64,000 nt of DNA from Isoetes taiwanensis (Eukaryota; Streptophyta; Lycopodiopsida; Isoetales; Isoetaceae): NCBI GenBank assembly GCA_021234155.1, contig JAJEKV010000040.1:4797229-4861228 (forward strand), written 5' to 3'. Positions within the stretch are counted from its first letter, which is position 1. Every line of letters begins with the position of its first letter. The notes beneath the pieces are model-generated. The model was not told the DNA's origin, did not search any database, and saw only the letters and a list, made by a program, of their open reading frames with translations. Made by a program: the position numbers and the translations under genes. Of this stretch, positions 1-9,565 are shown in pieces.

Positions 1-141
1 TCAAAATAATTTTATAAATGAATGCTTGTGTGCTTTTTGGATGTTTTGCCGCATATGGCGGTTCAAATCTTCATGCATAGGCATTGCTTCAGATTTCACA
101 TGTCCAAAATTAATATATTTGGTAAAGAGAAATGTTCGCGG

Positions 142-385
142 CGGCCTTGTAATATAGTAAAGATAGAAAACCACGCAAACTTAGTGTAATTAAAGAAAAA
201 TGTCTTAATATCAATATGTAGACAAAGTCTTGGGCTGCTGACTTGGTAGTTATTGGATGACGTACGAGTTGACTAATTCAAGTTAGATGAAATAGTCGTA
301 GGCCCCAAATTTCTAAGAATCCCAAACATTAATTTTAGGCCAAAATGCTAATACGAGAATTCTACGTGAACATTCCTTGCAGAAT
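142..385 (+). promoter_or_regulatory. Upstream region of malectin-like gene copy A (repeated upstream of copy B)
   Basis: The stretch before the ATG at 386 is closely similar to the stretch before the intact gene's ATG at 5470. Shared landmarks are ACGCAAACTTAGTGT, AGACAAAGTCTTGGGCTG, AAGTTAGATGAAATAGTC and TTAATTTTAGGCCAAAAT. It is therefore the duplicated 5' flank and probable promoter/5' UTR. No clear TATA box stands out. A further partial copy lies at 1232-1545 without a gene behind it. Confidence 0.5.
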
Positions 386-812
386 ATGGCGCCAAGGCTA
401 TGGATTCACAATATCTTTCTCTTCGGTTTGCTTCTCAAAGCTGCTGCCCAGCAAGGTATTGATGCATTTTTTTTTCTCTTTCTGTTTTTTTCTTTCCTTT
501 TCTGATAAAGTTTTCCTTGCAGATTTCACAAGCATTGATTTTGGAGCTAGCCAGAGCCACCAAGCCCAGAATAAGATTTCTTGGCTGTCGGATTCAGATT
601 TTACTTCTCCAGGAAAAACTGCTTCCTTAAACAAATCTATACAACCCTTGGTTTTTCAAACTCTAAGATACTTTCCAAACAGCATCAGCAATTCAAATTG
701 CTACCAATTGAGTGTCGTCTCCAATAGAAGATATCTGCTGAGAGCTTTTTCCTTTCTTCTTCGTATGCAAAAGTGGCCAACTCAACAATGTCTAGAAAAG
801 ACATTAGCATAA
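386..812 (+). pseudogene. Malectin-like domain gene copy A, truncated
   Basis: This is a broken paralogue of the intact gene at 5470-7141. Exon 1 (386-455) encodes a signal peptide starting MAPRLWIHNIFLFG. A GT-AG intron (456-522) follows at the same position and phase as in the intact gene. Exon 2 starts at 523 and encodes the beginning of a malectin-like domain (DFTSIDFGAS, where the intact copy has a Cys at the second F). Similarity continues through YLLRA near 745, then stops. The next ~20 codons are unrelated and reach a stop at 810-812. The rest of the domain, the linker and the tail are absent. I read this as a 5' gene fragment left by tandem duplication and deletion. Translation of a short secreted fragment cannot be excluded. 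Confidence 0.75.
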
Positions 813-1231
813 TGCATTAAGAATATGCTAACCAGTTACCTAGTCTAAAAGAATTATTGAAGAACTATTCTTTGAAGAACTCTATATATTATATCAATTT
901 TGGTAATGTAAGTGATATAATAGCACCAGCTGAATCTATGAGCTACAAACCACACCAACTTCCAAAATAAATATATTAAACATGTTGAACATTAAGGATT
1001 ATATGAAGTTTAGTGACGCGCTATTTCACAAACATCAAGTTCAAATATGTGCAATTCTCTACCCATATCCATTCTTAAACCTTTGTTTTACTTGCATTTC
1101 TTCCAGTCCAGTAATTCTTACACATCCATTCTAGATCTATGTGTAATTTTGACCCATTTACTTATGATCCACATGCAATTCCATCACATTTTATTTGCAT
1201 TGTACCCACGTAACTTCACACGGTCCACATT
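813..1231. other. Intergenic stretch, no gene seen
   Basis: AT-rich sequence with no convincing coding. Around 905-1030 there are weak, rearranged matches to the duplicated malectin upstream region (AATCTATGAGCTA, CACAAACATCAA), so it may be debris of the same tandem duplications. Confidence 0.4.
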
Positions 1232-1545
1232 ACATGGATTACCATCTATGAAACATCCCTGGGATGGAAATAGTGCTGACGCCGATGCGTAGAGGCACTG
1301 TTGACATCCCAGGAATGTTTCCTCGAAACTTCCAAAAGAAAAATGCTAAGCAATGATGAATATTAAGGATGATAGGAAAGTTTGCACTGTGCTATTTACA
1401 TCAATGGAGCATCTAGTGTAGCAACACTTAAATCTATGAGCTAGAAAACCATGCAAACTTAGTGTAATGACAAAGATAAATGTCTTAATATGCAAACAAA
1501 GTCTTATTATATGTCTTACTCCGGGCATTGAGAGCTGTTGGATGG
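1232..1545 (+). repeat. Orphan copy of the malectin-like gene upstream region
   Basis: Base-by-base similar to 5040-5310. Shared blocks include GATGCGTAGAGGCACTG, CAATGGAGCATCTAGTGTAG, CAACACTTAAATCTATGAGC and GCAAACTTAGTGT. No malectin-like coding sequence follows. This is a third copy of the 5' flank, detached from any gene. Confidence 0.7.
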
Positions 1546-2340
1546 GCATATAACACATTTATTCCTCAATCTACATCGTACATAAAGTTCCTCGTTTGTG
1601 GGGTATGCATGTACAAATTTTGCTATACCGTATAACAAGATTTGCAGAATACTACAAGATTTGAGGTAATATACTACATGGTGTTGATTTTGTACGCGAA
1701 ATATAATTTTAGGGGCTCTCGCTGCCCTACGTCACCCCCCATGTGAATATGCACCCAAACCAAAGGGGGTTTCAGGGGGATTTTAATTTGAATGTGTTGG
1801 ATGTGATAGTTTGTGTTAATTAATGTTAATGGTAGTTATGTGTTGGCTGTTTGTTATATTAGAAAATTTGTTTGGGCCCTTCGGGCCCTAATGAAATCAA
1901 ACATAGGTAAACGAAGTAGAGAACATTTGTGATGATGTCTCCAAGCAAAGAGAAAAAACCAAGGAAAAAAGATTAAGAGATTAACCAAGAAAAAAGTAGA
2001 AGATTATGATTAAGTTTGGTTGCAGGTGAAATATTAAAACTATTAGAAGAGGGGGAAAAAAGTATGTAAGCAACGGCACAAAAATCATGTTACCGAAAGA
2101 ATCATGTGTATCTAGTTTCCCACTAATTTCCCACTAAGTCGAATTAATATAAGGATAAAAAGGTTAGGACACAATCACACCACTGTAGATTCTTACATCC
2201 ATTGAGGTAAACATATCCAATTATAAACATTTAGAATTGGTAGCATAGTAATAGTCATGAGATTCCCATTCTCCATTGCATACCAAGGTAGCTCAATAGA
2301 CTATTGTAAAATGACAAGTGACGAAAACTTGAGCAAACTT
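1546..2340. other. Non-coding stretch
   Basis: No gene is recognised. The stretch is AT-rich with short homopurine runs around 1930-2050. A short palindrome, GGGCCCTTCGGGCCC, lies near 1875 and may be a fold-back or a transposon remnant. Confidence 0.4.
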
Positions 2341-3237
2341 CCTATATTAGGCATTATAGAGCAAGAGCAACGGTGATTCAAAGCTAGCATTTCAGCTCCA
2401 AGCACGAAATTCCTTTACATTACAACAACAAACTTTGATAAAGCAAATGGGCACAAGTTTAATAGTTATGTATCGCATCCTAGTATAGATTTACACCACG
2501 TTAGATGAAATGGTATTACATGTTGGATTAAATAAAATCATCATTGTTCTTGACCACACATCAAGACACAAATCTGAATCCATCCTTCTAAGCCTATTAG
2601 TCTTATCAGAGCATATCCAATGCCCTGGCCTTAATCATGCTAGATATTCATGCCTCAAACTGGCCTGCCATGTAAGAATCTGTCTGATTTAATGGTTCGG
2701 GGTCATTTCCGCCCGCATCTCAGATTTCGGTCTTAATCATGCTAGATATTCATGCAGAGTGGTTGCATTATGGGTGTAATGTAAGAGCATTTCAGCTCCA
2801 CGCACGAAATTCCTTTACACTGCAACACCACCTTGATAAAGCAAGCCAGAGCAAGCAAACAGTTATGTATGGCAAGTAGTTGAACACGACTACATTGAAA
2901 CACAAATTTGAATCCAACCTTCTAAGCCTTATCAGAGCATATCCAATGCTTTGGCGCTGGCTTGATACAGACACAGTTGGGCCTGGAGGCCCTATGAACT
3001 ACTGCACTATTGCTTGAATCAGGCATGTTGCTTTGCAGAAGTCTTCCTAGCAATATTCAGACGCCGCATGTATTACCATGAATAGGGTCCTTTCTAGGCA
3101 CAACAATGTCAACTATAAGTCTTTCATTACCAGACCCATCATGCTAGATATTCATGCAGAACAGCTGCATTATGGCTGTAATATAAGGGCATTTCAACTC
3201 CAAGCACAAAATTTCTTTATACTGCAACTCCTTTCTT
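2340..3237. repeat. Diverged tandem unit of ~400 bp, about 2.3 copies
   Basis: The block CATTTCAGCTCCAAGCACG recurs with small changes near 2388, 2788 and 3189. In the first two units it is followed about 170 bp later by TATCAGAGCATATCCAATGC (2607 and 2933). CATGCTAGATATTCATGCA recurs near 2637, 2739 and 3141. The last unit runs into the 3' part of the disrupted oxygenase exon at about 3238. The array therefore probably arose by duplication of that gene's intron. Confidence 0.6.
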
Positions 3238-3238
3238 T

Positions 3239-3306
3239 GAAACAGACGGGAGCGCTCTTTCATTCAGTGAATGATAATGAATCAACCGTCCTTTGGCAGT
3301 TCCAGC
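3239..3306 (-). pseudogene. 2OG-Fe(II) oxygenase-superfamily gene: 3' part of hAT-split exon
   Basis: Read on the minus strand, this piece encodes AKGRLIHYHSLNE, a strongly conserved motif of a plant-specific branch of the 2-oxoglutarate/Fe(II)-dependent oxygenase superfamily. It continues the reading frame of the exon piece at 4127-4362. Between the two lies a hAT element with its 8-bp target duplication (3299-3306 and 4127-4134). A possible splice donor follows near 3238. Later exons, which in this family carry the iron-binding catalytic part, were not found below this point in the window. Confidence 0.7.
3299..3306. repeat. hAT target-site duplication, left copy
   Basis: GTTCCAGC, identical to 4127-4134 on the other side of the element. 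An 8-bp duplication is the hAT hallmark. Confidence 0.85.
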
Positions 3307-4126
3307 CAGGGTAGCCCTTAAGCCCAAATTTTTATAGGTGTAATTTAGAATGTGAGGCGAATCTTAGCTTTTTTCGATTAGTTATGTTGGCGATTTTGTT
3401 TCGGGCTTCAATTTGAGTTGTAGCAACCTTGGCGAATCTTTCATCCATCAAGTGATGGAATATATATTTTTTTCTCAAGTAAAATTTGGGTCTACAATAT
3501 ATATTTGTTATGTCCGTATACAGTTGTAAGCATAATGCTCACATAATGAATATACATATTACCAGACATTGGCATATGATTGTAAATCTCAATAGCTCCA
3601 CACTAAGGGCTAAACAACAAGAAGTACACAAACTTAGCCGAGGCATGATTGCATATTATGGTGGGCAAGCACAAACCGATTTAATTTCAGACATCTTTTT
3701 AAGATTGGATAAACAACAGACCAAAAGCAAAAATACTCCAGGATTGCATACCTGGATGTTGGAACTGGATCATGAAATCCATATAACATGCATGGTTTTT
3801 TCCCTGCCCCCCCTTTTTTTTCTTGGAGGTAAACGACAATTCTAAAAAACTCACCAAGAATAGAATTCATATTAATTTTACATGATTTTAAGGGGTTAAG
3901 GGGCGATTTTAGAATAATTACCAAGAATAAAATTCACATGGGGGCGAATCCAAGAATCCATCATTTAGTGATGTAGGCTAACTTATGAGTGGAGGGATTC
4001 GCAGACAAGGTGGCGATATTTTATTGGCACCACTCCTAATTGATCCTACTCAACAATAGTGAAAAAAAATGCAAATGTCCAAAAAAATAGCCTTTTGGCG
4101 ATATTTCGAGCTTAAGGGCTACCCTG
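3307..4126. mobile_element. Non-autonomous hAT-type DNA transposon (820 bp)
   Basis: The ends are a perfect 17-bp terminal inverted repeat: CAGGGTAGCCCTTAAGC at 3307-3323 and its reverse complement at 4110-4126. A perfect 8-bp duplication, GTTCCAGC, flanks both ends. A CAGGG start and 8-bp duplication match the hAT superfamily. The interior is AT-rich and has no transposase-like reading frame, so it would need enzyme in trans. It lies inside a coding exon of the minus-strand oxygenase gene. Perfect ends and duplication suggest a young insertion. The second copy of this region begins inside the element (position equivalent to ~3932), so only its right part is duplicated. Confidence 0.9.
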
Positions 4127-4134
4127 GTTCCAGC
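4127..4134. repeat. hAT target-site duplication, right copy
   Basis: GTTCCAGC, matching 3299-3306. Confidence 0.85.
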
Positions 4135-4362
4135 ATTGAGAATCTCCTTTTGAAGGCCAATGTGAGGATGTGCCGCATCATATACATGAGCAACTAAAAG
4201 TCCTGTTTTAACAAATAGACGACCAAGGGTTTTGACTAACTCGCATATTTGCTCAGCTTCATTAACTTCTTGAATTCCAAGTTCTAGCATTGGAGATCCG
4301 TCATTATGTACTCCAAAAGCCGCCTCCTTGTCAAATTTCAGCTGGGATGCAAATGATAAAAC
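4127..4362 (-). pseudogene. 2OG-Fe(II) oxygenase-superfamily gene: exon interrupted by hAT
   Basis: Minus-strand coding beginning near 4362 with FASQLKFDKEAAFGVHNDG, then EAEQICELVKTLGRLFVKTG and EILNAGT, ending at the hAT insertion. The pattern of a helix with LFVKTGLLVAHVYD followed by AKGRLIHYHS (on the far side of the transposon) is that of uncharacterised plant proteins annotated as 2-oxoglutarate/Fe(II)-dependent oxygenase superfamily. Removing the element and one target copy leaves an open frame through the junction. The acceptor is probably the CCCAG near 4359, but its phase relative to the upstream exon is uncertain. Confidence 0.7.
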
Positions 4363-4477
4363 AGGATGGATGCGCTTTCTTCATTAGCACATGCACCCAA
4401 TCCTTCGCCCTATTTATTGTCGGGCATAAAGGATGAAATCGGGGAATAAAGTCATCCGAAATGGAAAAAGATAATAC

Positions 4478-4703
4478 CTTGGGAAGCGGGGTGCCTTTGA
4501 GAGGAGGGCATGAGAGCAAGAGTTCGGCGGGGCAAAAGCCTCCATCACATCCGCCGGGCTGGAAGACTGCGGATTGTTATAAGACCAGGCCCCTCTGGTC
4601 CAAGTGCTGCAATCAGATTTGTCGATATGGGTTGTTCCACATCATTACAACAGAGCATCAGATCTGCATAATCGAAGATAGGAGGATACAACGAGGCCGC
4701 CAT
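4478..4703 (-). pseudogene. 2OG-Fe(II) oxygenase-superfamily gene: first coding exon
   Basis: Minus-strand frame starting at an ATG (4703-4701). It reads MAASLYPPIFDYADLM, then LIAALGPEGPGLITIR, then RLLP followed by TLALMPSSQR, and ends at a donor G|GTATTATC (4478/4477). The GPGLITIR...LLP...LALMPSSQR pattern is the conserved N-terminus of the plant oxygenase-superfamily proteins that also carry AKGRLIHYHS. There is an in-frame TGA near 4540 between the two conserved blocks. It may be a real nonsense mutation or a base-calling error, since the same place differs in the second copy (about 40,500-40,750). With the hAT insertion, this allele is unlikely to make full-length protein. Confidence 0.65.
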
Positions 4704-5039
4704 CCCATATCAAAAGAAATGATGTTCGACATGCATCTGAGCAGTACCCTTTGTTGCTCCACCTCTGCAGAATTTGTGCCTTCAGCTAGTAAACCCTATC
4801 TAGCAAACCCTATTTCTAAATGGCTCAAGGGTTGCATGTCAACGAGCCTCAATAAGCTAATTGAGAAAAAATACAACATGGCACATGGGTCTAAACCATT
4901 GAACAAAAACATTAAAATTAATGCAGGCGTATGTGCACTCTAGATATACTAATTAGTAGTCCCTATGCAATACGCTTTCGAAATCATATGAAAACCATAG
5001 AAAAAATAGTACAAAAATACAAAACCAACCCCCTGTTAT
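4704..5039. other. Intergenic stretch between divergent genes
   Basis: Lies between the start of the minus-strand oxygenase gene and the plus-strand malectin upstream repeat. No gene is seen. It would hold the oxygenase promoter; no obvious TATA box was noted. Confidence 0.4.
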
Positions 5040-5469
5040 TATGCTAGATATACCATCTAGGAAAGATCCCTCGGATGGAAATAGTGCCGATGCCGATGCG
5101 TAGAGGCACTGTTGACATCCCAAGAATGCTTCCTTGAAACTTCCAAAAGAAGAATACCAAGCAATGATGAATATTACGGATGATCGGAAATTTTGCGCTG
5201 TGCTATTCACATCAATGGAGCATCTAGTGTAGCAACACTTAAATCTATGAGCTAGAAAACCACGCAAACTTAGTGTGATGACAAAGAAAAATGTCTTAAT
5301 ATGTAGACAAAGTCTTGGGCTGGTGACTTGGTAGTTGCTTGATGATATACGACAAATTCAAGTTAGATGAAATAGTCATATAGGCCTCAAAATTTAGGAA
5401 GAATCCCAGACATTAATTTTAGGCCAAAATACTAATACGAGAATTCTAAGTAAACATTACTTGCAGAAT
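5040..5469 (+). promoter_or_regulatory. Upstream region of malectin-like gene B
   Basis: Repeated 5' flank shared with 142-385 and 1232-1545, ending at the ATG at 5470. Conservation of the same ~400 bp in front of two gene copies and one orphan shows that the duplication unit included the promoter and 5' UTR. Confidence 0.5.
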
Positions 5470-7141
5470 ATGGCGCCAAGGCTATGGATTCACAACATAT
5501 TTCTCTTGGGTCTGCTTCTTAAAGCTGCTGGGCAGCAAGGTATTGATGCTAGAAAATTTATTTTCCCCATCTGTTTTTTCTTTGCTTTTCTGATAAATTT
5601 TTCATTGCAGATTTCACAAGCATTGATTGTGGAGCCAGCCGGAGCCATCAAGACCAGAATAACATTTCTTGGATGCCGGATTCAGATTTTACTTCTTCAG
5701 GAAAAACTGCTTCCTTAAACGAATCTGTACAACCCTCGGTTTTTCAAACTCTCAGATACTTTCCAAACAGCACCAGCGATTCGAATTGCTACCAATTGAG
5801 CGTCGTCACCAATCGAAGATATCTGCTCAGAGCTTCATTCTATTACGGGAATTATGATGGGCGTTCTTACTACCCAAAATTTAGACTATTTATTGACGGG
5901 AACAATTGGGCCTTCATCTCCGGCAATTCCAGTGCAGAAAAACAGAGAGTTTGTGAGGTTATCTGGACTCCTCAACAATCTGTTCTAAATATTTGTCTGA
6001 GGAGCAAGCACAGAGCAGACGTGCCCTTCATTTCTGCTTTAGAATCTAGACTTCTCCCATATAAGTCGTACGAGGAGAATAATTTGGGAAAAATGCCTTT
6101 GTTCACCATCTACAGAAATAATTTCGGGGGCAAATCTCTGATAAGGTAATTCTAAATGCATCAAAAAAATGTAATTTCTAATACATATAGCTTTTATTTT
6201 CAGATATGAAGATGACCCACATGATCGATTATGGAATGCAGTGCCAGAATTGAAGGGTTTTACAACAATTAATACGAGCAGAACAACCGAGACGAACATA
6301 TTTGCAGTGGATCCACCTGCTGCAGTGTTAAAGAGTGCATTTGAAGGGCCAAAAGATTTAGCAGAGGCGGATTATGAGCTCAATTTGACCATTTCCCAGC
6401 ATATGGTTTACATTTCCCTCTTGTTTTGGGATTTTAGGGCAAGGCAAGAAAATGACACTTGCTCTTTCGACCTCAATGTGTTTGTCGGGTCTGCTGTGGC
6501 CAAAAAAGTGACACTAGTTCTTCATCCTCAAAGCTATATCAATATGGTTTATTGGTTCCCATTTGCTTCTTCAAAACCAACTAGGACCTTGAAGCTATCT
6601 CTAATCCCATCCAAAAATTCCACATTGCCACCACTTCTTAATGCACTAGAAGTCTATGCTGTCGGTAGCACTCCTTCCCCACAATCTGCTTCGTCGCCAT
6701 CGTTTCCGCCAATGTTGCCACCTTCCTCGTCTTCAACACAATCACCCAGTTCAACACCATCACCAAGTTCATCTAGAGAATCTTCTCAACCGACTCCTCC
6801 TCACGGTAAGTGCCTTGCCTTTCAATTATCCAAATTAGTTCTATTCATTCACAAAATCCTAGTCATTCAATCATCCATAGAATAAAATATTCTAGGAATT
6901 TTACAGTGCGCCACATTAAAAGTTAGAATGGCATAATCCCAATACACACTTATATCTTACATGGTCCTTTTTTTTATAGTTGTGCGAATTAAACATGGCA
7001 TTACATTGTTTATATGTTCAATATCTTGCTCTTTACGAACGATATTTGTTTTTATTTCTAGAGAATGGAAGCACTGGGAGGCATAAACAATCCACTACCA
7101 TGTTACTTTCTCTTTCTCTCCTTATATTTTTTAGACTATAG
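5470..7141 (+). CDS. Secreted malectin-like domain protein without kinase, possible C-terminal membrane anchor
   Basis: Four exons with GT-AG introns: 5470-5539, 5611-6145, 6204-6805 and 7062-7141. Phases agree and the total is 1287 nt (428 codons plus stop). Residues 1-23 form a signal peptide (NIFLLGLLLKAAG core). Residues ~24-355 are a malectin-like domain (Pfam PF12819 type), opening with DFTSIDCGAS and closing with the family signature LLNALEVYAV. Residues ~356-402 are a Ser/Pro-rich wall-type linker. The last exon encodes GSTGRHKQSTTM followed by LLSLSLLIFFRL and a stop. This resembles a GPI-attachment signal or very short membrane anchor, although the hydrophobic run (~11 residues) is brief. 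In land plants this domain normally heads LRR- or FERONIA-type receptor kinases; no LRR or kinase exon was found downstream. The exon 4 join is inferred from frame and splice sites. Reading through the exon 3 donor gives an alternative tail. Confidence 0.8.
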
Positions 7142-7500
7142 TTATTATTTTCGAAAGATAAAGAAAAAGATAAAGATAAAGATAAATATTTTAACGTACA
7201 AAAATTCCAAAATAATAAAACAAGAGATGTACAGTAAAATGTGATGGGTACCAATTAAATTTATTCTTCAGAGCAATTTTAGAAGAGAGGTTAACCCAGG
7301 GTTAACTTCTCGACCAACTCCTCCTCATGGTAAGTGCCTTGCCTTTCAATACATTTACTGAAGTACTAGAAATGTATAGCTTATCCAAATTAGTTCTATT
7401 CATTCACAAAATCCTAGTCATTTAACCATCCATAGAATAAAATAGTCTAGGAATTTTAGAGTGCGCCATATTAAAATTTAGAATGGCATAATTCCAATAA
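6796..7500 (+). repeat. Direct duplication around the exon 3 donor of malectin-like gene B
   Basis: About 150 bp at 6790-6960 recurs at 7312-7500. Shared blocks are CCAACTCCTCCTCA-like coding end, GTAAGTGCCTTGCCTTTCAA, ATCCAAATTAGTTCTATTC, ACAAAATCCTAGTCATT and AGAATGGCATAAT. The copy carries its own intact donor (GTAAGTGCC at 7330), although it lies after the predicted stop. Exon 4 sits between the two copies. Confidence 0.75.
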
Positions 7501-7800
7501 AATAGAATGAAGGGATCCCAATTGAGTTGCAAATAACCCACAATAGATGTTCTTCTGACAAAAGCTTTATATTGGTAGCGGGATTATTGATGGACACTTA
7601 CTGGTATCTTTCTTGCATATTTTCAGTACCTAGCATACATATTTATCTATTGATATATATATACAAGTTTTTATACTGTCATTGGGTCTACGAACTACGG
7701 TTTATGAGCATCTGGGAACAAAATCCAAGATTAAGAATGGCATAAATGGTAGTATGCGTCTGGTCTAGAGTCATGAAGTTTTAAGCTAAACTAGAAACGT
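7142..7800. other. 3' flank of malectin-like gene B
   Basis: Contains the second donor copy and AT-rich sequence with a (GATAAA)n-like stretch near 7156-7186. No further malectin, LRR or kinase exon was found. Poly(A) signals cannot be placed confidently. Confidence 0.4.
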
Positions 7801-7801
7801 G

Positions 7802-7820
7802 TGCCCGGTGATGCCGGGCA
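7802..7820. repeat. GC-rich hairpin motif, copy 1
   Basis: TGCCCGG-TGATG-CCGGGCA is a perfect 7-bp stem with a 5-nt loop in an AT-rich setting, preceded by AAACGTG. A near copy lies at 8837-8855. It may be a transposon end. Confidence 0.6.
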
Positions 7821-8236
7821 TTAGTTGTGGTTGTGTAGAATGGCTAGATGTAATGAAGTTTGTAAGTGTGATAGAATATTCTAGATGTAGTATGTAGAGG
7901 AATGGAATGTGTATTTTCATACTTGTAATTGAAATGTGATGGGACCTGTCCCACCACTGTACATGGCTGAAGTCAACTCTGATGCGTGTCAGACGATGTG
8001 ATTTGTCTCATGTTTGTATTTCTCGTGAAGTTTGTTTTAGATGGGTTCATTGTGTTAAATGGTTTAACATATGGTACAATTTATTATAAGGACCGTGCAA
8101 GAGAATGGCCATTCGTATTGGAAGTTATTTGCAGTGATCAACGTCGATGCATGTAAGAGTTGATAAGTTATGACTCATTTTGTTTTCTTTTATCTAGTCA
8201 ATTCATGGTAAACTTGTTGCTTAAAAAATTTCATGA

Positions 8237-8275
8237 AACCCTCAACCTAACCTTAACCCTAACCTAAACCTATAC
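8237..8275. repeat. Short interstitial telomere-like tract
   Basis: Degenerate runs of CCTAACC/CCCTAACC/CCTAAACC units resembling the plant telomere unit CCCTAAA. It is too short and degenerate to be a chromosome end. Confidence 0.4.
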
Positions 8276-8836
8276 ACATAAACTCCCATAACAACTTGGG
8301 ATCATTGACCATTTTTTGGCGCATGTGGGAGTTAAAAGAAGGGTCATTATATTGAACGATTCATTAAACAAACAATGACACAAAATAATATAGATAGTTT
8401 AGAAGCTATCATAATGAACAAAGCGAACAATATGGATTCGTGTAAAAAATAAAGTGTAATAAGTAATCAGTAGTATTGATGATAAGATAAACTCAAAAAG
8501 TTGTAAATTCTAAGTTCTACTCTAAAACCAAAAGCCTAAACCCTAAACTAAATCCTAGTGGAAATTCTTGCTAATGCTGGACATTAATAGTTTAGGTGTA
8601 ATAGACTTTCATCTTATAAAAAAGTTGTTCTGTTTAGGTGTGACTTTCAGTCTTTAGAGCATTTTCGAGCACAAACATAACCAAATTCATTTTCTAAAGC
8701 ATTTGGTTTAACTTGTTTGAGCACAAAAATATCTTACAAAAATCCTAGTTGTTGACAAACACATAGTGGGAATAACGTGTTATAGCCAGTCTTGTCTGAT
8801 GTATATAGAACAATCTTGTCCATCCTAGTAAACGTG

Positions 8837-8855
8837 TGCCCGGTGTTGCCGCGCA
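8837..8855. repeat. GC-rich hairpin motif, copy 2
   Basis: TGCCCGG-TGTTG-CCGCGCA, one mismatch from a perfect 7-bp stem, again preceded by AAACGTG. It is the second occurrence of the 7802-7820 motif, about 1 kb away. Confidence 0.5.
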
Positions 8856-8984
8856 TAAGCAAAGGTGTGTGTTTTCGTAAACCTTATGGTATTGTCGTGC
8901 ATAATCGCGGATGATTTTGATTATCTCACGAAATTGAGACTAAAATTCTAGGGATTAATAACATCATTTGTAGAATCCTCAACT

Positions 8985-9565
8985 ATTGTGCTTGTTTTCT
9001 CATCAAGACATGAATTTTCGACACTGGTGGATGTCTTGACAATGATGCATTGGTGTGTTGACAATGAGGCCTTGTCCGTGCTAAATAGTAAAAAAAACAA
9101 AAATCATGCATGTGAAAAATTGTCTGTATATGGAAATGGGTCTGGAAGGACGTATTGCCACCAAACATTGTATGATCTCTTGCCCAGATATTCAGCTGAT
9201 ATGGGACAAATTTAAGAACACATTTCAGATTTCGTTATCAGTAAATGAAGTTGTAATAGGGAGATATCCTAGTGCATGGTCTCTCCCGATGAAGTTAGCT
9301 ATCCACGTGGCCAAGGGTTGTATATGTTGGTATGTGTGGAAAAGACAAAGACTTGTTTTCCAGGCCTCTAGCTTGTTGAGGTCACTAAAGCAAAGTTTTC
9401 TAAGTAAATTAGTTGCTTAGAAGTGAATGAGAATTAGTTGTAGGTGATAATGGCTGTGTGGTCACTTTTCCATGCACCATTTTGGGCATGGAATTGTTGT
9501 TGTACCATCCTGCAATACTTGTACCAATGTTTATAATTAATTGAGATCTTTATCCTTAAAAAAAA
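8985..9565 (+). mobile_element. Probable LINE 3' remnant (RT C-terminal tail and A-rich end)
   Basis: Plus-strand coding-like segment containing PMKLAIHVAKGCICWYVWKR followed by ASSLLRSLKQSFLSKL. It resembles the C-terminal end of plant LINE ORF2, where a Trp/Cys-rich helix with WxxW-x-R and a leucine-rich tail follow the zinc-binding region. The stretch ends with an AT-rich 3' region reaching TTATCCTTAAAAAAAAAG near 9550-9568, a typical LINE 3' end. The upstream reverse transcriptase core is missing. The equivalent 44,880-45,515 extends the tail with VNENVAQQIWDRYLSRF. Family assignment is tentative. Confidence 0.35.

Noticed and set aside
398-634. Minus-strand open frame opposite the truncated malectin-like gene
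   Set aside because: Shadow of the plus-strand exon; Lys/Glu-rich only because the opposite strand has T-rich intron sequence.
4461-4943. 160-codon plus-strand open frame
   Set aside because: It overlaps the minus-strand oxygenase exon, whose conserved motifs explain the sequence; the plus frame has no family features.
8237-8275. Telomere
   Set aside because: Only a few degenerate units, internal to the contig, and repeated in the second copy.
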